DNA of 64,000 nt from Saprospiraceae bacterium (GTDB lineage Bacteria; Bacteroidota; Bacteroidia; Chitinophagales; Saprospiraceae): contig JAJCYH010000015.1 in assembly GCA_029262995.1 (NCBI GenBank), positions 1 through 64,000 of the forward strand, in the 5' to 3' direction. Shown here piece after piece: positions 37,355 to 46,263 of the stretch. A model generated the notes under the pieces. The model made no database searches. It was not told the DNA's origin and worked only from the letters and a program-made list of their open reading frames with translations. The first letter of the stretch is position 1. Every line of letters begins with the position of its first letter. The translations under genes were made by a program, and so were the position numbers.

Positions 37355-39325
37355 TTAGTTGGTTAAATGTTGCAATGCATTGGGATCTAATTCTACGGCC
37401 TTATTAAAAGCTTCCCTTGCTTTTTCCTTATTCCCAACATTCATATAAGCAGTTCCTAGGCTAGAGTAATTGGCAGCAATGTCTGGTCTTAACTCTGTGG
37501 CTTTTAAGAAATACTGAATGGCTTTGGTGTCTGACCCTTGTATCCCATACGTTATTCCAAGCAATCTTGATGTTTCATAATCTTTTGGGTTCATTTGATA
37601 AGAACGTTGTAACCACTCTTCAGCTTTCACAAAGTTGTTCTTTTTTTGTCCCATAAATCTACCCCCATCTCTTAATACAATTGGCAGGTTTGTTAAAGCA
37701 TCCTGAAAGTTAGGATCTATAGACAAGGCTTTATCAAAATAGCCAACTGATTTTTCAAATTCCTGTAAATAATAATGTGCATTTCCCAATAGTAGATAGG
37801 CATTTCTATAGGCAGGATGAATCGTAACAGCTTTTTCAAGATATACAATTGCTTGACGCAAAATGGCGGTTTTTTGAGGGCTTTCAGTCATCTTACCCGC
37901 TCTTGTTGTCATCGCTCCACCAGCAGCATTTAATAGTTTGGCACTTTTGGGATTGCTTTTAACATCGGTTGTAAAAAGAGTATAGTCATCTTTCCATACC
38001 GGGTTTCTATCAATCGTTTTTGCGCTAAGCAGAAAAAACATAATAAAAAAAGAGGCCAAGATGAGTTTAGAGTTTTTTAACCTAAAAATCAACCAGCTTA
38101 AAACTAGAATTAATCCCAGGGAAGGCATAAATAGGAATCTCTCGCTCATAAGTGTTCCAATAGGGAATACAATATTAGAAACTATAGATAGAGTAATCAA
38201 GTAGAACGTAATCCCGAAAGCAATAATTTTATGCTTTTTCCAGAAATAGAAAATAAAGCCCAACAGACAGGTGTAAAGTAAAAGACTGATAAGCGTTTGC
38301 CAGTCTCCCCATGTCATAATATCTATTGATCTAGGATAATAATCATGAGATAAAGGGTGAGGAAAAATAAGCAATTGAATATACTTACCAAGAGAAACCA
38401 GGATTGTTGCAAGCTTTTCAGAGCTTGAAAAATCTACATATGTATTATTGACAATTTTTAGAAATGGGTTATTCATCAATTCGTTGGGAGAATCTCCAAA
38501 GTCGAATCCCAGAATCGAGAATCTAATCATCATAAACAATATGGCTGAGACAAATAAGGACCAAGATTTTTTTAAACTTTCGAGCACTGATTTCTTTTTG
38601 AAGACAATAAGACTCAGTGGAACGATGGCTAGAAATGTGATGGCATTTTCTTTACTCATCAATGCAATAAAAAAACCAATAGCGGCAATTAGAGTGTATT
38701 TTAATTTGTACTGGAGTTCATTTTTTAAGATTGCCCATAAGGCGATTATGCTTCCCAGCATACTGATAATTTCATCTCTTCCTTTAATGTTGGCGACAAC
38801 TTCTGTGTGTATTGGGTGTGCTACATAGATTATAGAAGTTGCTAGAGCCAGCAAGGCTAGAGTTTTGTTTTCCATATGACCTGCAAGAAGTAGCCGTAGC
38901 GTAAGGTAGATCATGATGCCCAAAAGTCCATAAAAGATAATATTCAATAAATGACCGATCATAGGATTCCTTCCGAAGAATTGCCATTCAATAGCAAATA
39001 AAATAAGAGTGAACGGGCGATACCTGCCACCTGAAACCAGATTCGCCTTTCCTTCTTCTTTGAAAAACCCAAAGAAAGTATCATTTTTTAGGATGCCGGG
39101 AATCCCGCTGATTCCTTGTTGAGTAAACATGTTATCATATATAACTATAGCATCATCCTGAGTATAATCATGACCCAATGTATTGGCATAGAGTACAAAA
39201 CCTGTAAGTAAGATTCCTAGAATGTGCCATTTAGGAATTTCATACCATTTGCTTTGCTTAGTTGAAGGCTTCACAGCATCTTGGCGACCCTCTACAGCTT
39301 TGGATTTTATTTTTTTTCTTCCCAT
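37355..39325 (-). CDS. TMTC-like TPR membrane protein (putative GT-C glycosyltransferase)
   Basis: This 656-residue protein has a lysine-rich N-terminus, then about 10-12 transmembrane helices (40-440), then four or five TPR units (450-650, for example AYLLLGNAHYYLQEFEKSVGYFDKAL). Shortly after the first helix there is YTQDDAIVIYDN, an acidic pair of the kind GT-C enzymes use for catalysis, followed by GGRYRPFTLILFAIEWQFFG. This layout matches the TMTC/DUF1736 family of O-mannosyltransferase-like proteins, which use lipid-linked sugars to glycosylate exported proteins. Activity is inferred. The divergent 171-bp gap to the amidohydrolase cluster shows nothing clear. Confidence 0.8.
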   Translation of the reverse strand: MGRKKIKSKAVEGRQDAVKPSTKQSKWYEIPKWHILGILLTGFVLYANTLGHDYTQDDAIVIYDNMFTQQGISGIPGILKNDTFFGFFKEEGKANLVSGGRYRPFTLILFAIEWQFFGRNPMIGHLLNIIFYGLLGIMIYLTLRLLLAGHMENKTLALLALATSIIYVAHPIHTEVVANIKGRDEIISMLGSIIALWAILKNELQYKLKYTLIAAIGFFIALMSKENAITFLAIVPLSLIVFKKKSVLESLKKSWSLFVSAILFMMIRFSILGFDFGDSPNELMNNPFLKIVNNTYVDFSSSEKLATILVSLGKYIQLLIFPHPLSHDYYPRSIDIMTWGDWQTLISLLLYTCLLGFIFYFWKKHKIIAFGITFYLITLSIVSNIVFPIGTLMSERFLFMPSLGLILVLSWLIFRLKNSKLILASFFIMFFLLSAKTIDRNPVWKDDYTLFTTDVKSNPKSAKLLNAAGGAMTTRAGKMTESPQKTAILRQAIVYLEKAVTIHPAYRNAYLLLGNAHYYLQEFEKSVGYFDKALSIDPNFQDALTNLPIVLRDGGRFMGQKKNNFVKAEEWLQRSYQMNPKDYETSRLLGITYGIQGSDTKAIQYFLKATELRPDIAANYSSLGTAYMNVGNKEKAREAFNKAVELDPNALQHLTN

Positions 39326-39496
39326 TATTTGTAAAGATACAAATTAAAAAAAATCATAATATAAAAGCGATATGGAATGTCCATTAGAAATTATAAAATA
39401 TAAAGGAGTCATTAAAAACTAAAAAGTCAATAAAATTTAATTGGCTACACCATTTATCTTGATGCTATCATTATCTTAGGCAGCTAAATTGTAGAG

Positions 39497-41194
39497 ATGT
39501 ATAGGTTATTTCTAATGCTTTTGGTGCAATTGGCTTTAACAGTTAGTTATTTAACTGCACAGACTGATTACAATAAAGTTCCCGATGTTACTAACATTAT
39601 TCTTATTAACGATGTCTATATATATCCAAATGCGGTTGATAGTTTTGGTTTAGGGGATATTCTTATTGAAGGGGGATTGATCAAACAAATTGCCAAGCAA
39701 ATAGACTTGCCGTATAATGCTAAACTTATTAAAGGAGACTCAACTTATGCTTACCCTGCTTTTATCGATGGATTGTCTCATAACGCCATCCCAACACCCA
39801 AGAGACGTCAGGAAAGACCGAAAGTAGATTTTAGAGGATTTCCGCCAAATGATGTAGCAGGAATACAAGCAGAAAGAGAGGCGATTGACTTTGTTAAGGT
39901 TGATGAAAAGTCGATTGAGAATCTTAGAAAAAATGGATTTGCCATTGTTCATGTAGTGCCAAGAGGAAGAATGCTTCCTGGCCAGGGGTGTATAATTTCC
40001 TTAAAAGGTGATAATGTAGAGGAAATGCTGCTTAGAAATAATAACTCATTGTTTTTTCAATTAAGCGGAGCACCTGGTGTTTATCCAAGCACCATCATCG
40101 CTGTTATGGCAAAGTGGAGAGAGCTCTATAAGAATGCAGAGTCATATCAGAAGAATCAATTTAATTATAATCTTTCTCCCGTTGGACAAGCAAGACCTAA
40201 GAATGATGTCTGTCTACAAGCCATTGTTCCTGCTACAAATGGAAAGATGACAGTATACGCAAAAGCAAATAGTGCTAAAGACGTTTACAGGATGATGGCG
40301 CTTCAAAAAGAGCTTGGGTATAAAATGATTCTAGCTGATGTCAAGCAGGCTGATCCAGCTATTCCGATGCTAAAAGAAAACAAAATTGGAATTATTCTAT
40401 CTATGGAACTTCCAAAGGAAGACAAGAAAAAAGAAGACAAGAAAAAGAATGATGAAGATGCCAAGGAAGAAAAGGTTCAGGATGAACAAACAAAAGCGCT
40501 AATTGAACGACGTGATAAGAGTCTTAAAGAATATGTTTCTCAGGCCAGCAGACTAGAAAAGGAGGGAATACCATTTGCTTTCAGTTTGTTGTCAGGAGAT
40601 GCTTCGGATGTAAAGTCAAACCTAAACAGGATGATAGAAGAAGGGTTAAGTAAAGAAGAGGCTATGCGATCTTTGACAATAAATGCTGCCAAAATCTTGG
40701 GTATTGATAATATTACTGGTTCGATTGAAGAAGGGAAGTTGGCCAATCTATTTTTATCAACAAAACCTTATCTAGACAAAGAATCTTCAATCAAATTTAT
40801 GGTGGTTGAAGGAGAGCTCAAAGAATATGAGATCAAAAAGAAGAAAAAATCAAAATCTGGGGAAACAAACAAGCTTCTTTTGGGCGATTGGACCTATTCT
40901 GTTGTTGTAATGGGTGAGGAAAATACAGGAGTATTTAAAGTCAGGGAAAGTGAAGGAAGTTTGGATATTGAACTAATAGATGATAGTGATATGAACCGTA
41001 CTCAGAAATGTGAAGAAATAAGTTTTGAGGATGGTGTTCTCAGCATGGCTCTTACAATAAACGCTGATTCTAATTTGATACCAATAAGTCTTGTTCTAGA
41101 CATGGAAGAGGATAATTATTCAGGAACAGCAGTTGTTGGTGATTTTGGTTCATTTCCAATAGAAGGAAAAAAAATCTCCACGCCAGAAAAATAG
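39497..41194 (+). CDS. Amidohydrolase-fold secreted protein, degenerate metal site
   Basis: This 565-residue protein has a signal peptide (MYRLFLMLLVQLALTVSYLTAQ) and an amidohydrolase-superfamily barrel. The usual HxH metal motif after strand 1 is replaced by AFIDGLSHNAI, with one His only. The distal part is typical of the family (LTINAAKILGIDNITGSIEEGKLANLFL). A lysine/glutamate-rich low-complexity insert lies at about residues 307-335, and a beta-rich tail of about 110 residues follows 455. It is the first of three tandem amidohydrolase genes and precedes the second by 3 bp. It may be a non-catalytic partner of the middle enzyme. Confidence 0.85.
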   Translation: MYRLFLMLLVQLALTVSYLTAQTDYNKVPDVTNIILINDVYIYPNAVDSFGLGDILIEGGLIKQIAKQIDLPYNAKLIKGDSTYAYPAFIDGLSHNAIPTPKRRQERPKVDFRGFPPNDVAGIQAEREAIDFVKVDEKSIENLRKNGFAIVHVVPRGRMLPGQGCIISLKGDNVEEMLLRNNNSLFFQLSGAPGVYPSTIIAVMAKWRELYKNAESYQKNQFNYNLSPVGQARPKNDVCLQAIVPATNGKMTVYAKANSAKDVYRMMALQKELGYKMILADVKQADPAIPMLKENKIGIILSMELPKEDKKKEDKKKNDEDAKEEKVQDEQTKALIERRDKSLKEYVSQASRLEKEGIPFAFSLLSGDASDVKSNLNRMIEEGLSKEEAMRSLTINAAKILGIDNITGSIEEGKLANLFLSTKPYLDKESSIKFMVVEGELKEYEIKKKKKSKSGETNKLLLGDWTYSVVVMGEENTGVFKVRESEGSLDIELIDDSDMNRTQKCEEISFEDGVLSMALTINADSNLIPISLVLDMEEDNYSGTAVVGDFGSFPIEGKKISTPEK

Positions 41195-41197
41195 TAA

Positions 41198-42544
41198 ATG
41201 ATGAAAACAAAAATTAAAGTAGCAATTTTTCTGCTGTTGGGTTATGTGTTTGAAGCCCAAGCTCAGCATGGCAATGTGTTGATAAAAAATGCAACAGTAA
41301 TTACCATTACAGATGGTATCAAACAAAATACAGATATCTTGATCAAGGGAGGAAAGATTGAAAAGATAGCTAAGAATATTAAGGCCAAGGGAATAGATGT
41401 CATTGAAGCAGATGGAATGTTTGCAATGCCAGGTATTATAGATGCTCATTCGCATATAGCTATTGATGCGGTGAATGAGGGGACTAATCCAGTGACTGCT
41501 GAAGTATTTGTAGGAGATGCTTTAGACCCATATGATATTAATATTTACAGAGCATTGGCTGGAGGCGTAACAATATCTCATGCCATGCATGGTTCAGCAA
41601 ATGCAATTGGTGGGCAATGTGAAACAATCAAACATCGATGGGGCGTTAGCAATCCAGAAGAGCTTCGCATGCAAGGGGCATTAAGAACGATAAAATTTGC
41701 ATTAGGTGAAAACCCAATACGATCACATGGAGAACGTGGAGGTATTATGCCTTCAACCAGAATGGGAGTGGAACAAGTATTCAGAGATGCATTCTCTCAG
41801 GCTAAAGCGTATGTGAAGCGCTGGGATGATTATAAATCTGGGAAGGATAAGCTGATTCCTGAATATAATCTACGAATGGAAACCATTGCAGATATTCTTA
41901 GTGGTGAAATAATGATTCATTGCCACTCTTATCGTGCTGATGAAATCTTAATGCTAATGAATGTATTAAAAGATTTTGGTATAAATAAAATATGTTTTCA
42001 GCATGTAAATGAAGGTTTTAAGGTGGCTCCTGAATTGGCTGAATTTGGTGCATATGCTTCCGTTTTTTCGGACTGGTGGGCATATAAATTTGAAGTCTAT
42101 TATTCAACAGCTTACAATGCTGCGATTCTTACAAAGAATGGTGTGATTACATCTATTAATTCTGATTCAAGAGAACTTATTCGCCATTTGTATCATGAGG
42201 CGGCAAAGACACAAAAATATGGTGGATTAACAGATAATGAAGCTTTGAGGTTGATTACATTAAACCCAGCCATCCAACTGGGGATTGACAAGCGTGTAGG
42301 ATCATTAGAGAAAGGGAAGGATGCAGACATTGTAATCTTTGACAAGCACCCGCTTTCCATATATAGTATACCACAATACACTATAGTGGATGGGGTAACT
42401 CGATTTGACATTAGCAAAGATCCTGCTGATATGCGTATTGAAATCGATCCAAATGAAAAATTTCCGGCTTTTTATGAAGCAGTAGATCATGAGCATGATG
42501 ATAGCTGTCTTCAGGGTTTAAATGAATTATTATTTGAAAAGTAA
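41198..42544 (+). CDS. Amidohydrolase (imidazolonepropionase-like), secreted
   Basis: This 448-residue protein has a signal peptide ending at QAQ. It carries a complete metal-dependent amidohydrolase site: HxH in GIIDAHSHIAIDA, further histidines in IMIHCHSYRADE and CFQHVNEG, and the catalytic Asp in SINSDSREL. The C-terminal composite domain reads LGIDKRVGSLEKGKDADIVIFDKHPL. The family cleaves cyclic or acyl amides, including dipeptides and lactones, and the substrate is not evident. It is the only one of the three tandem genes with an intact site. Spacing to neighbours is 3 and 9 bp, so all three are one operon. Confidence 0.92.
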   Translation: MMKTKIKVAIFLLLGYVFEAQAQHGNVLIKNATVITITDGIKQNTDILIKGGKIEKIAKNIKAKGIDVIEADGMFAMPGIIDAHSHIAIDAVNEGTNPVTAEVFVGDALDPYDINIYRALAGGVTISHAMHGSANAIGGQCETIKHRWGVSNPEELRMQGALRTIKFALGENPIRSHGERGGIMPSTRMGVEQVFRDAFSQAKAYVKRWDDYKSGKDKLIPEYNLRMETIADILSGEIMIHCHSYRADEILMLMNVLKDFGINKICFQHVNEGFKVAPELAEFGAYASVFSDWWAYKFEVYYSTAYNAAILTKNGVITSINSDSRELIRHLYHEAAKTQKYGGLTDNEALRLITLNPAIQLGIDKRVGSLEKGKDADIVIFDKHPLSIYSIPQYTIVDGVTRFDISKDPADMRIEIDPNEKFPAFYEAVDHEHDDSCLQGLNELLFEK

Positions 42545-42553
42545 TCGATAAAA

Positions 42554-43846
42554 ATGAAAAAGAAATATACTTATCTAATATGCTTGCTTTTATTTCCATT
42601 GATGAACTTTTCACAGCAGATTACAAAATCTGAAGGAGGAATTTTCTTGTTAAAAGGTGGGGAGATAGAGCTATTGGATGATGGAAGAATACAAGCAGAT
42701 TTACTCATTCAAGACGGTGAGATTAAAGAGATCGCCGAAAGCATTTCCCACCCTGGTGCAACATTGATTAACTGTAAGGGTCTGATTGTATTTCCTGGCA
42801 TGATAGATTGTGGTACTAAATTAGGACTTGCAGAAGTAGGTTCAATTTCCTTAACACAAGATCATAATGAATTGGGTCAGTTTACGCCGCAAATGAAGGC
42901 ACTGACAGCCATTAATCCAAATTCTGTGAATATTCCTGTGACTAGGGTAAATGGGATTACAACTGTGTTATCCACACCTAGTGGCGGTAGCTTTCCTGGT
43001 ACAGCAGCTTTAATAAACTTACATGGATATACACCAAAGCAGATGTATGCAGGATTTGAGGCCATTATTTTTAATTATCCTTCTACAGGCAGAAGAGGAC
43101 GATGGGACAGAAGGTCAGATGAAGATATTGCAAAGGACGATAAAAAGAGTTGGGAAAAGATTGATGAATTCTGGGGCAATGCCAAATTACAGGCGGAGAT
43201 TAAGGAAAAAGCTCAATTGAATAATTCTGAGATTAACTATAAGCCGCAATTAGATGCGATGAATGGGGTTGTCACGGGAAGGGAATATATGATCATTGAA
43301 GTCAATAAGGAAAGTGATATTTTATCTGCCATAAAATGGGTTAATAAAAATAAAGTGAAGGCAATTTTTAGTGGTGTAAGGGAAGGATATTTGGTTACTG
43401 ATAGCTTGGTTAAATATGATGTTCCAGTAATAACTGGGCCTATCCTAACAAACCCTTCAAAGAATTCTGATCATTATAATACGGCATATACCAATGCTTC
43501 AAAAATGCAAAAAGCTGGTGTTCGGGTTGCTATCAGAACCAATGAAACAGAGAATGTACGGAACTTGCCTTATAATGCTGGATTTGCAGCCGCCTATGGC
43601 ATGGGCTTTAAAGAAGCCTTTAAAGCTGTTACTATTGTACCTGCTCAAATTTTGGGTATAGATTCAAAATATGGATCACTGGAAAGGGGGAAGATTGCCA
43701 ATATCTTTGTTGCAGATGGAGATCCATTTGAGACATCAACTGAAATAAAATATTTATTTATCAATGGGTTTAAAGTGCCACTGGAAAGCAGGCATAGTTA
43801 TTTGTATGATGAATTTTTGGAAAGAGAACCTGGTTTGAGTAAGTAA
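42554..43846 (+). CDS. Amidohydrolase-fold secreted protein, metal ligands lost
   Basis: This 430-residue protein has a signal peptide (KYTYLICLLLFPLMNFSQ) and the amidohydrolase fold. The HxH position reads GMIDCGTKLGL, so both histidines are absent. The later His and Asp sites are also replaced (YMIIEVNKES, VAIRTNETEN). The C-terminal part is well kept (QILGIDSKYGSLERGKIANIFVADGDP). The protein is third in the operon. A pseudoenzyme role, for example binding or heteromer formation with the intact middle paralogue, is inferred. The 143-bp gap after it shows nothing beyond a short GCTG/CAGC stem. Confidence 0.88.
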   Translation: MKKKYTYLICLLLFPLMNFSQQITKSEGGIFLLKGGEIELLDDGRIQADLLIQDGEIKEIAESISHPGATLINCKGLIVFPGMIDCGTKLGLAEVGSISLTQDHNELGQFTPQMKALTAINPNSVNIPVTRVNGITTVLSTPSGGSFPGTAALINLHGYTPKQMYAGFEAIIFNYPSTGRRGRWDRRSDEDIAKDDKKSWEKIDEFWGNAKLQAEIKEKAQLNNSEINYKPQLDAMNGVVTGREYMIIEVNKESDILSAIKWVNKNKVKAIFSGVREGYLVTDSLVKYDVPVITGPILTNPSKNSDHYNTAYTNASKMQKAGVRVAIRTNETENVRNLPYNAGFAAAYGMGFKEAFKAVTIVPAQILGIDSKYGSLERGKIANIFVADGDPFETSTEIKYLFINGFKVPLESRHSYLYDEFLEREPGLSK

Positions 43847-43989
43847 TGCTGTTAGCAGCTAATTACTATTATAGTTGAATTGTTAAATGCCTCGATGATT
43901 AGAACACAAAAAACTTAAGGGTTATTAAAAGTATTCAACTAAACAAATGCAAGATTTTTAGGTTACAGTTTTCTACTTAGTTTAAGATT

Positions 43990-45087
43990 ATGATTAACGA
44001 GGAATTTAAGAAGTCGAAAAAAGTTAATTGGTTAACCAAGGAAAAACGTCCTATCGTTATTGCAGGTCCATGCAGTGCAGAAACGGAAGATCAAGTCATA
44101 CAAACTGCTGTTAGACTTAAGGAAATTGGTAAATCTGATATTTTCAGAGCTGGCATATGGAAGCCAAGAACAAGTCCTGGTTCTTTTGAAGGTGTAGGGG
44201 TAAAAGGGCTTCCTTGGCTTAAGACCGTTAAGGAACTTACAGGATTCCCTGTTACTGTAGAAGTCGCTAAGGCTTCACATGTAGAATTGTGTCTTGAAAA
44301 TCAAGTTGATATTCTTTGGATAGGAGCTAGAACCACTGTAAATCCTTTTGCAGTTCAAGAAATTGCAGAGGCATTAAAATCTGTTGATATACCTGTGTTA
44401 ATTAAAAATCCAATAAACCCTGATGTTGCATTATGGATTGGCGCAGTTGAAAGGCTGAGAAAAAGTGGGGTAAAAGAGTTAGGAGCAATACATAGGGGTT
44501 TTTCTAATTTGGGTGAAACCTATTATCGGAATCGACCTCAGTGGCAAATTGCTATTGAGTTTATGAGAAATAATCCTGATTTACCAATGTTATGTGATCC
44601 TAGCCACATTTGTGGGAGGAGAGATATCTTGCAAGAGATTGGACAAAAGGCAATGGATTTAGACTACGATGGCCTTATGATAGAAACGCATATAGATCCA
44701 GATAATGCCTGGAGTGATGCTATGCAGCAGGTTACCCCTGAGACCTTTGCTTCTATTATTTCTGGAATCAAGCTAAAATATGATTTTGAAGATAATTTCA
44801 GATTACAAAGCAAATTGGATCAGTTAAGGGAGTTGATTGATAATATAGATGATGAGATTATCAACCTTTTGTCTAATAGAATGTCCGTTTCAAGAGATAT
44901 TGGATTGTATAAGAAGGAACATGATATGACAATTTATCAACATAAGCGATGGAATGAAATTATTGGACGAACTTGCAAGCAAGGGGAAAAGTCAGGATTA
45001 AGTGAAGAGTTCATTCTCAAGTATATAAGTGCAGTCCATGATGAAAGTATTGACCAACAAGGTCAGGTAATGAAAGATGGTGAATAA
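43990..45087 (+). CDS. Bifunctional 3-deoxy-7-phosphoheptulonate synthase / chorismate mutase
   Basis: This 365-residue fusion serves aromatic amino acid synthesis. Residues 1-265 are a KDO8PS-like (AroA-gamma/type I-beta) DAHP synthase with IVIAGPCSAE, FRAGIWKPRTSPGSFEG, DILWIGARTT, LCDPSHICGRRD and DGLMIETHIDPDNAWSD. Residues 275-355 are an AroQ-type chorismate mutase (LDQLRELIDNIDDEIINLLSNR, then IGLYKKEH). In Bacteroidota the mutase is on the C-terminal side, as here; it may also act as an allosteric sensor of prephenate. No other aro gene adjoins it. Confidence 0.95.
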   Translation: MINEEFKKSKKVNWLTKEKRPIVIAGPCSAETEDQVIQTAVRLKEIGKSDIFRAGIWKPRTSPGSFEGVGVKGLPWLKTVKELTGFPVTVEVAKASHVELCLENQVDILWIGARTTVNPFAVQEIAEALKSVDIPVLIKNPINPDVALWIGAVERLRKSGVKELGAIHRGFSNLGETYYRNRPQWQIAIEFMRNNPDLPMLCDPSHICGRRDILQEIGQKAMDLDYDGLMIETHIDPDNAWSDAMQQVTPETFASIISGIKLKYDFEDNFRLQSKLDQLRELIDNIDDEIINLLSNRMSVSRDIGLYKKEHDMTIYQHKRWNEIIGRTCKQGEKSGLSEEFILKYISAVHDESIDQQGQVMKDGE

Positions 45088-45115
45088 TAAGCTTATGTAT
45101 TTTGATTGAATATGA

Positions 45116-45123
45116 TATTTTTG
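45116..45123 (+). promoter_or_regulatory. Candidate -7 element TATTTTTG for the DUF5606 gene
   Basis: TATTTTTG matches the Bacteroidota -7 consensus TAnnTTTG and lies 15 bp before the ATG. A TTTG lies 11 bp upstream, which is closer than the usual -33 spacing, so this is tentative. Confidence 0.3.
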
Positions 45124-45138
45124 TGCTCAAATTAATAT

Positions 45139-45540
45139 ATGAATTTAGAATCATTTGTATCCGTAAGTTCAGAAGCTGGACTATTCAAGTTAATCGCAAA
45201 CAGAAGCAATGGTCTTGTGTTAGAAGGTCTTGAATCTGGGAAGAGCAAGTTTTACTCTGGAAGAAAACACAAATTCACTCCACTAGGTACTGTAGCCATT
45301 TATACTTTGACAGATAGCAGTCCATTATCGGAAGTCTTCAAAACTATGTTGGACAAATATGCGGAAATGGCACCGGTTAGTGTAAAATCTGAAAACCATA
45401 TTATAGAGCAATATTTTGAAAATATCCTTCCAGACTATGATGAAGACAAGGTATCATTAAAGGATATGAAAAAAGTAATCAAGTGGTTTACTTTATTAAA
45501 AGAAAAAGGACTTTTAGCTGCTGAATCTGAAGAGGAATAA
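45139..45540 (+). CDS. DUF5606 domain-containing protein
   Basis: This 133-residue protein matches DUF5606, a family confined to Bacteroidota. It has the start FVSVSSEAGLFKLIANRSNGLVLE, the middle FTPLGTVAIYTLTDSSPLSEVF and a helical end (DMKKVIKWFTLLKEKGLL) with an acidic tail. It is cytoplasmic. Its function is unknown; the N-terminal part looks like a small beta-barrel. It stands alone between aroG and a pseudogene. An AT-rich 9-bp stem-loop (45566-45590) follows but has no U-run. Confidence 0.85.
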   Translation: MNLESFVSVSSEAGLFKLIANRSNGLVLEGLESGKSKFYSGRKHKFTPLGTVAIYTLTDSSPLSEVFKTMLDKYAEMAPVSVKSENHIIEQYFENILPDYDEDKVSLKDMKKVIKWFTLLKEKGLLAAESEEE

Positions 45541-45629
45541 GACAGTTTGTTTCCTTCGTATTAACTATCTAACATTTTAATTGTTAGATAACAAAAGAAT
45601 TATGACAATTTTTTAGATCATTGTTTTTA

Positions 45630-46090
45630 ATGATAGCGGTTACATTGTTTTAGTCTTGTAGTAATGATGAAACGAAAAGTGGACCAATAGATCCTAATGA
45701 CCCAACAATTACTGTTTTTGGGGAGCTGAAATCTTATTTTTAAAAATTGATAATAGCGATCCTAGCCTCGAGGAAAATCAAGATCGAATAAGTGATAAAG
45801 TCTGGATTACTAGATCAAATGATTAAGGTCAAATCTATAATGCCATTTCGGAGACTGAATCTAATACTAATACTTCTCCTTCAGGTACCGAGTGGGCAAT
45901 AGGAAGAACAAGTGATTTGGAAAACCTTAATTTTGACAAGTTCATAGCGGCAGTAGGTGATGCAAAAAATGTTGTTGGAAAAGATTTGGTAATGCATTTG
46001 GTTGAGGAAAATATATTTCTAAATATTAGATTTTCTGAATGGTCACAAGGTAAATTGGGAGGCTTTGCGTATATTAGAGATACAGAATAA
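45630..46090 (+). pseudogene. Decayed lipoprotein gene (two in-frame stops and a frameshift)
   Basis: The 723-bp stretch after DUF5606 is not empty. ATG at 45630 opens a signal-peptide-like start that meets TAG at 45651 and then reads SCSNDETKSGPIDPNDPTI, a lipobox Cys followed by a typical acidic linker. Near 45725 the coding sense moves to another frame (AEILFLKIDNSDPSLEENQD, RISDKVWITRSND), is broken by TAA at 45824, then continues GQIYNAISETESNTN, GTEWAIGRTSDLENL and GKDLVMHLVEENIFLNI to a stop at 46088. The string reads as one secreted beta-rich domain seen in marine Bacteroidota. Two stops and one shift argue against sequencing error. A terminator-like stem follows. Confidence 0.85.
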
Positions 46091-46111
46091 AAAGCTAAAT
46101 AATATTTTACA

Positions 46112-46146
46112 AAAGGGGTTTATCACAGATAATGATGAGTCCCTTT
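46112..46146 (+). terminator. Stem-loop after the pseudogene
   Basis: AAAGGGGTTTATC (46112-46124) pairs with GATGAGTCCCTTT (46134-46146) over 13 positions, three of them G-U, around a 9-base loop. Only a weak T-rich stretch follows. It lies 21 bp after the pseudogene stop and is probably its remnant terminator. Confidence 0.45.
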
Positions 46147-46263
46147 CGTGATTTTGGCTTATAATGTTTTACAGATTAAGAGATTATTATAATATATAAT
46201 TGTCTGATTTTTTTTTATTTTGTGCGAAACGAAAATTAAATAACCACTTAAACAATTTAAAAA

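Noticed and set aside
45566-45590. Stem-loop after the DUF5606 gene as a terminator
   Set aside because: The 9-bp stem is AT-rich and has no U-run after it; it may still be a weak structure.
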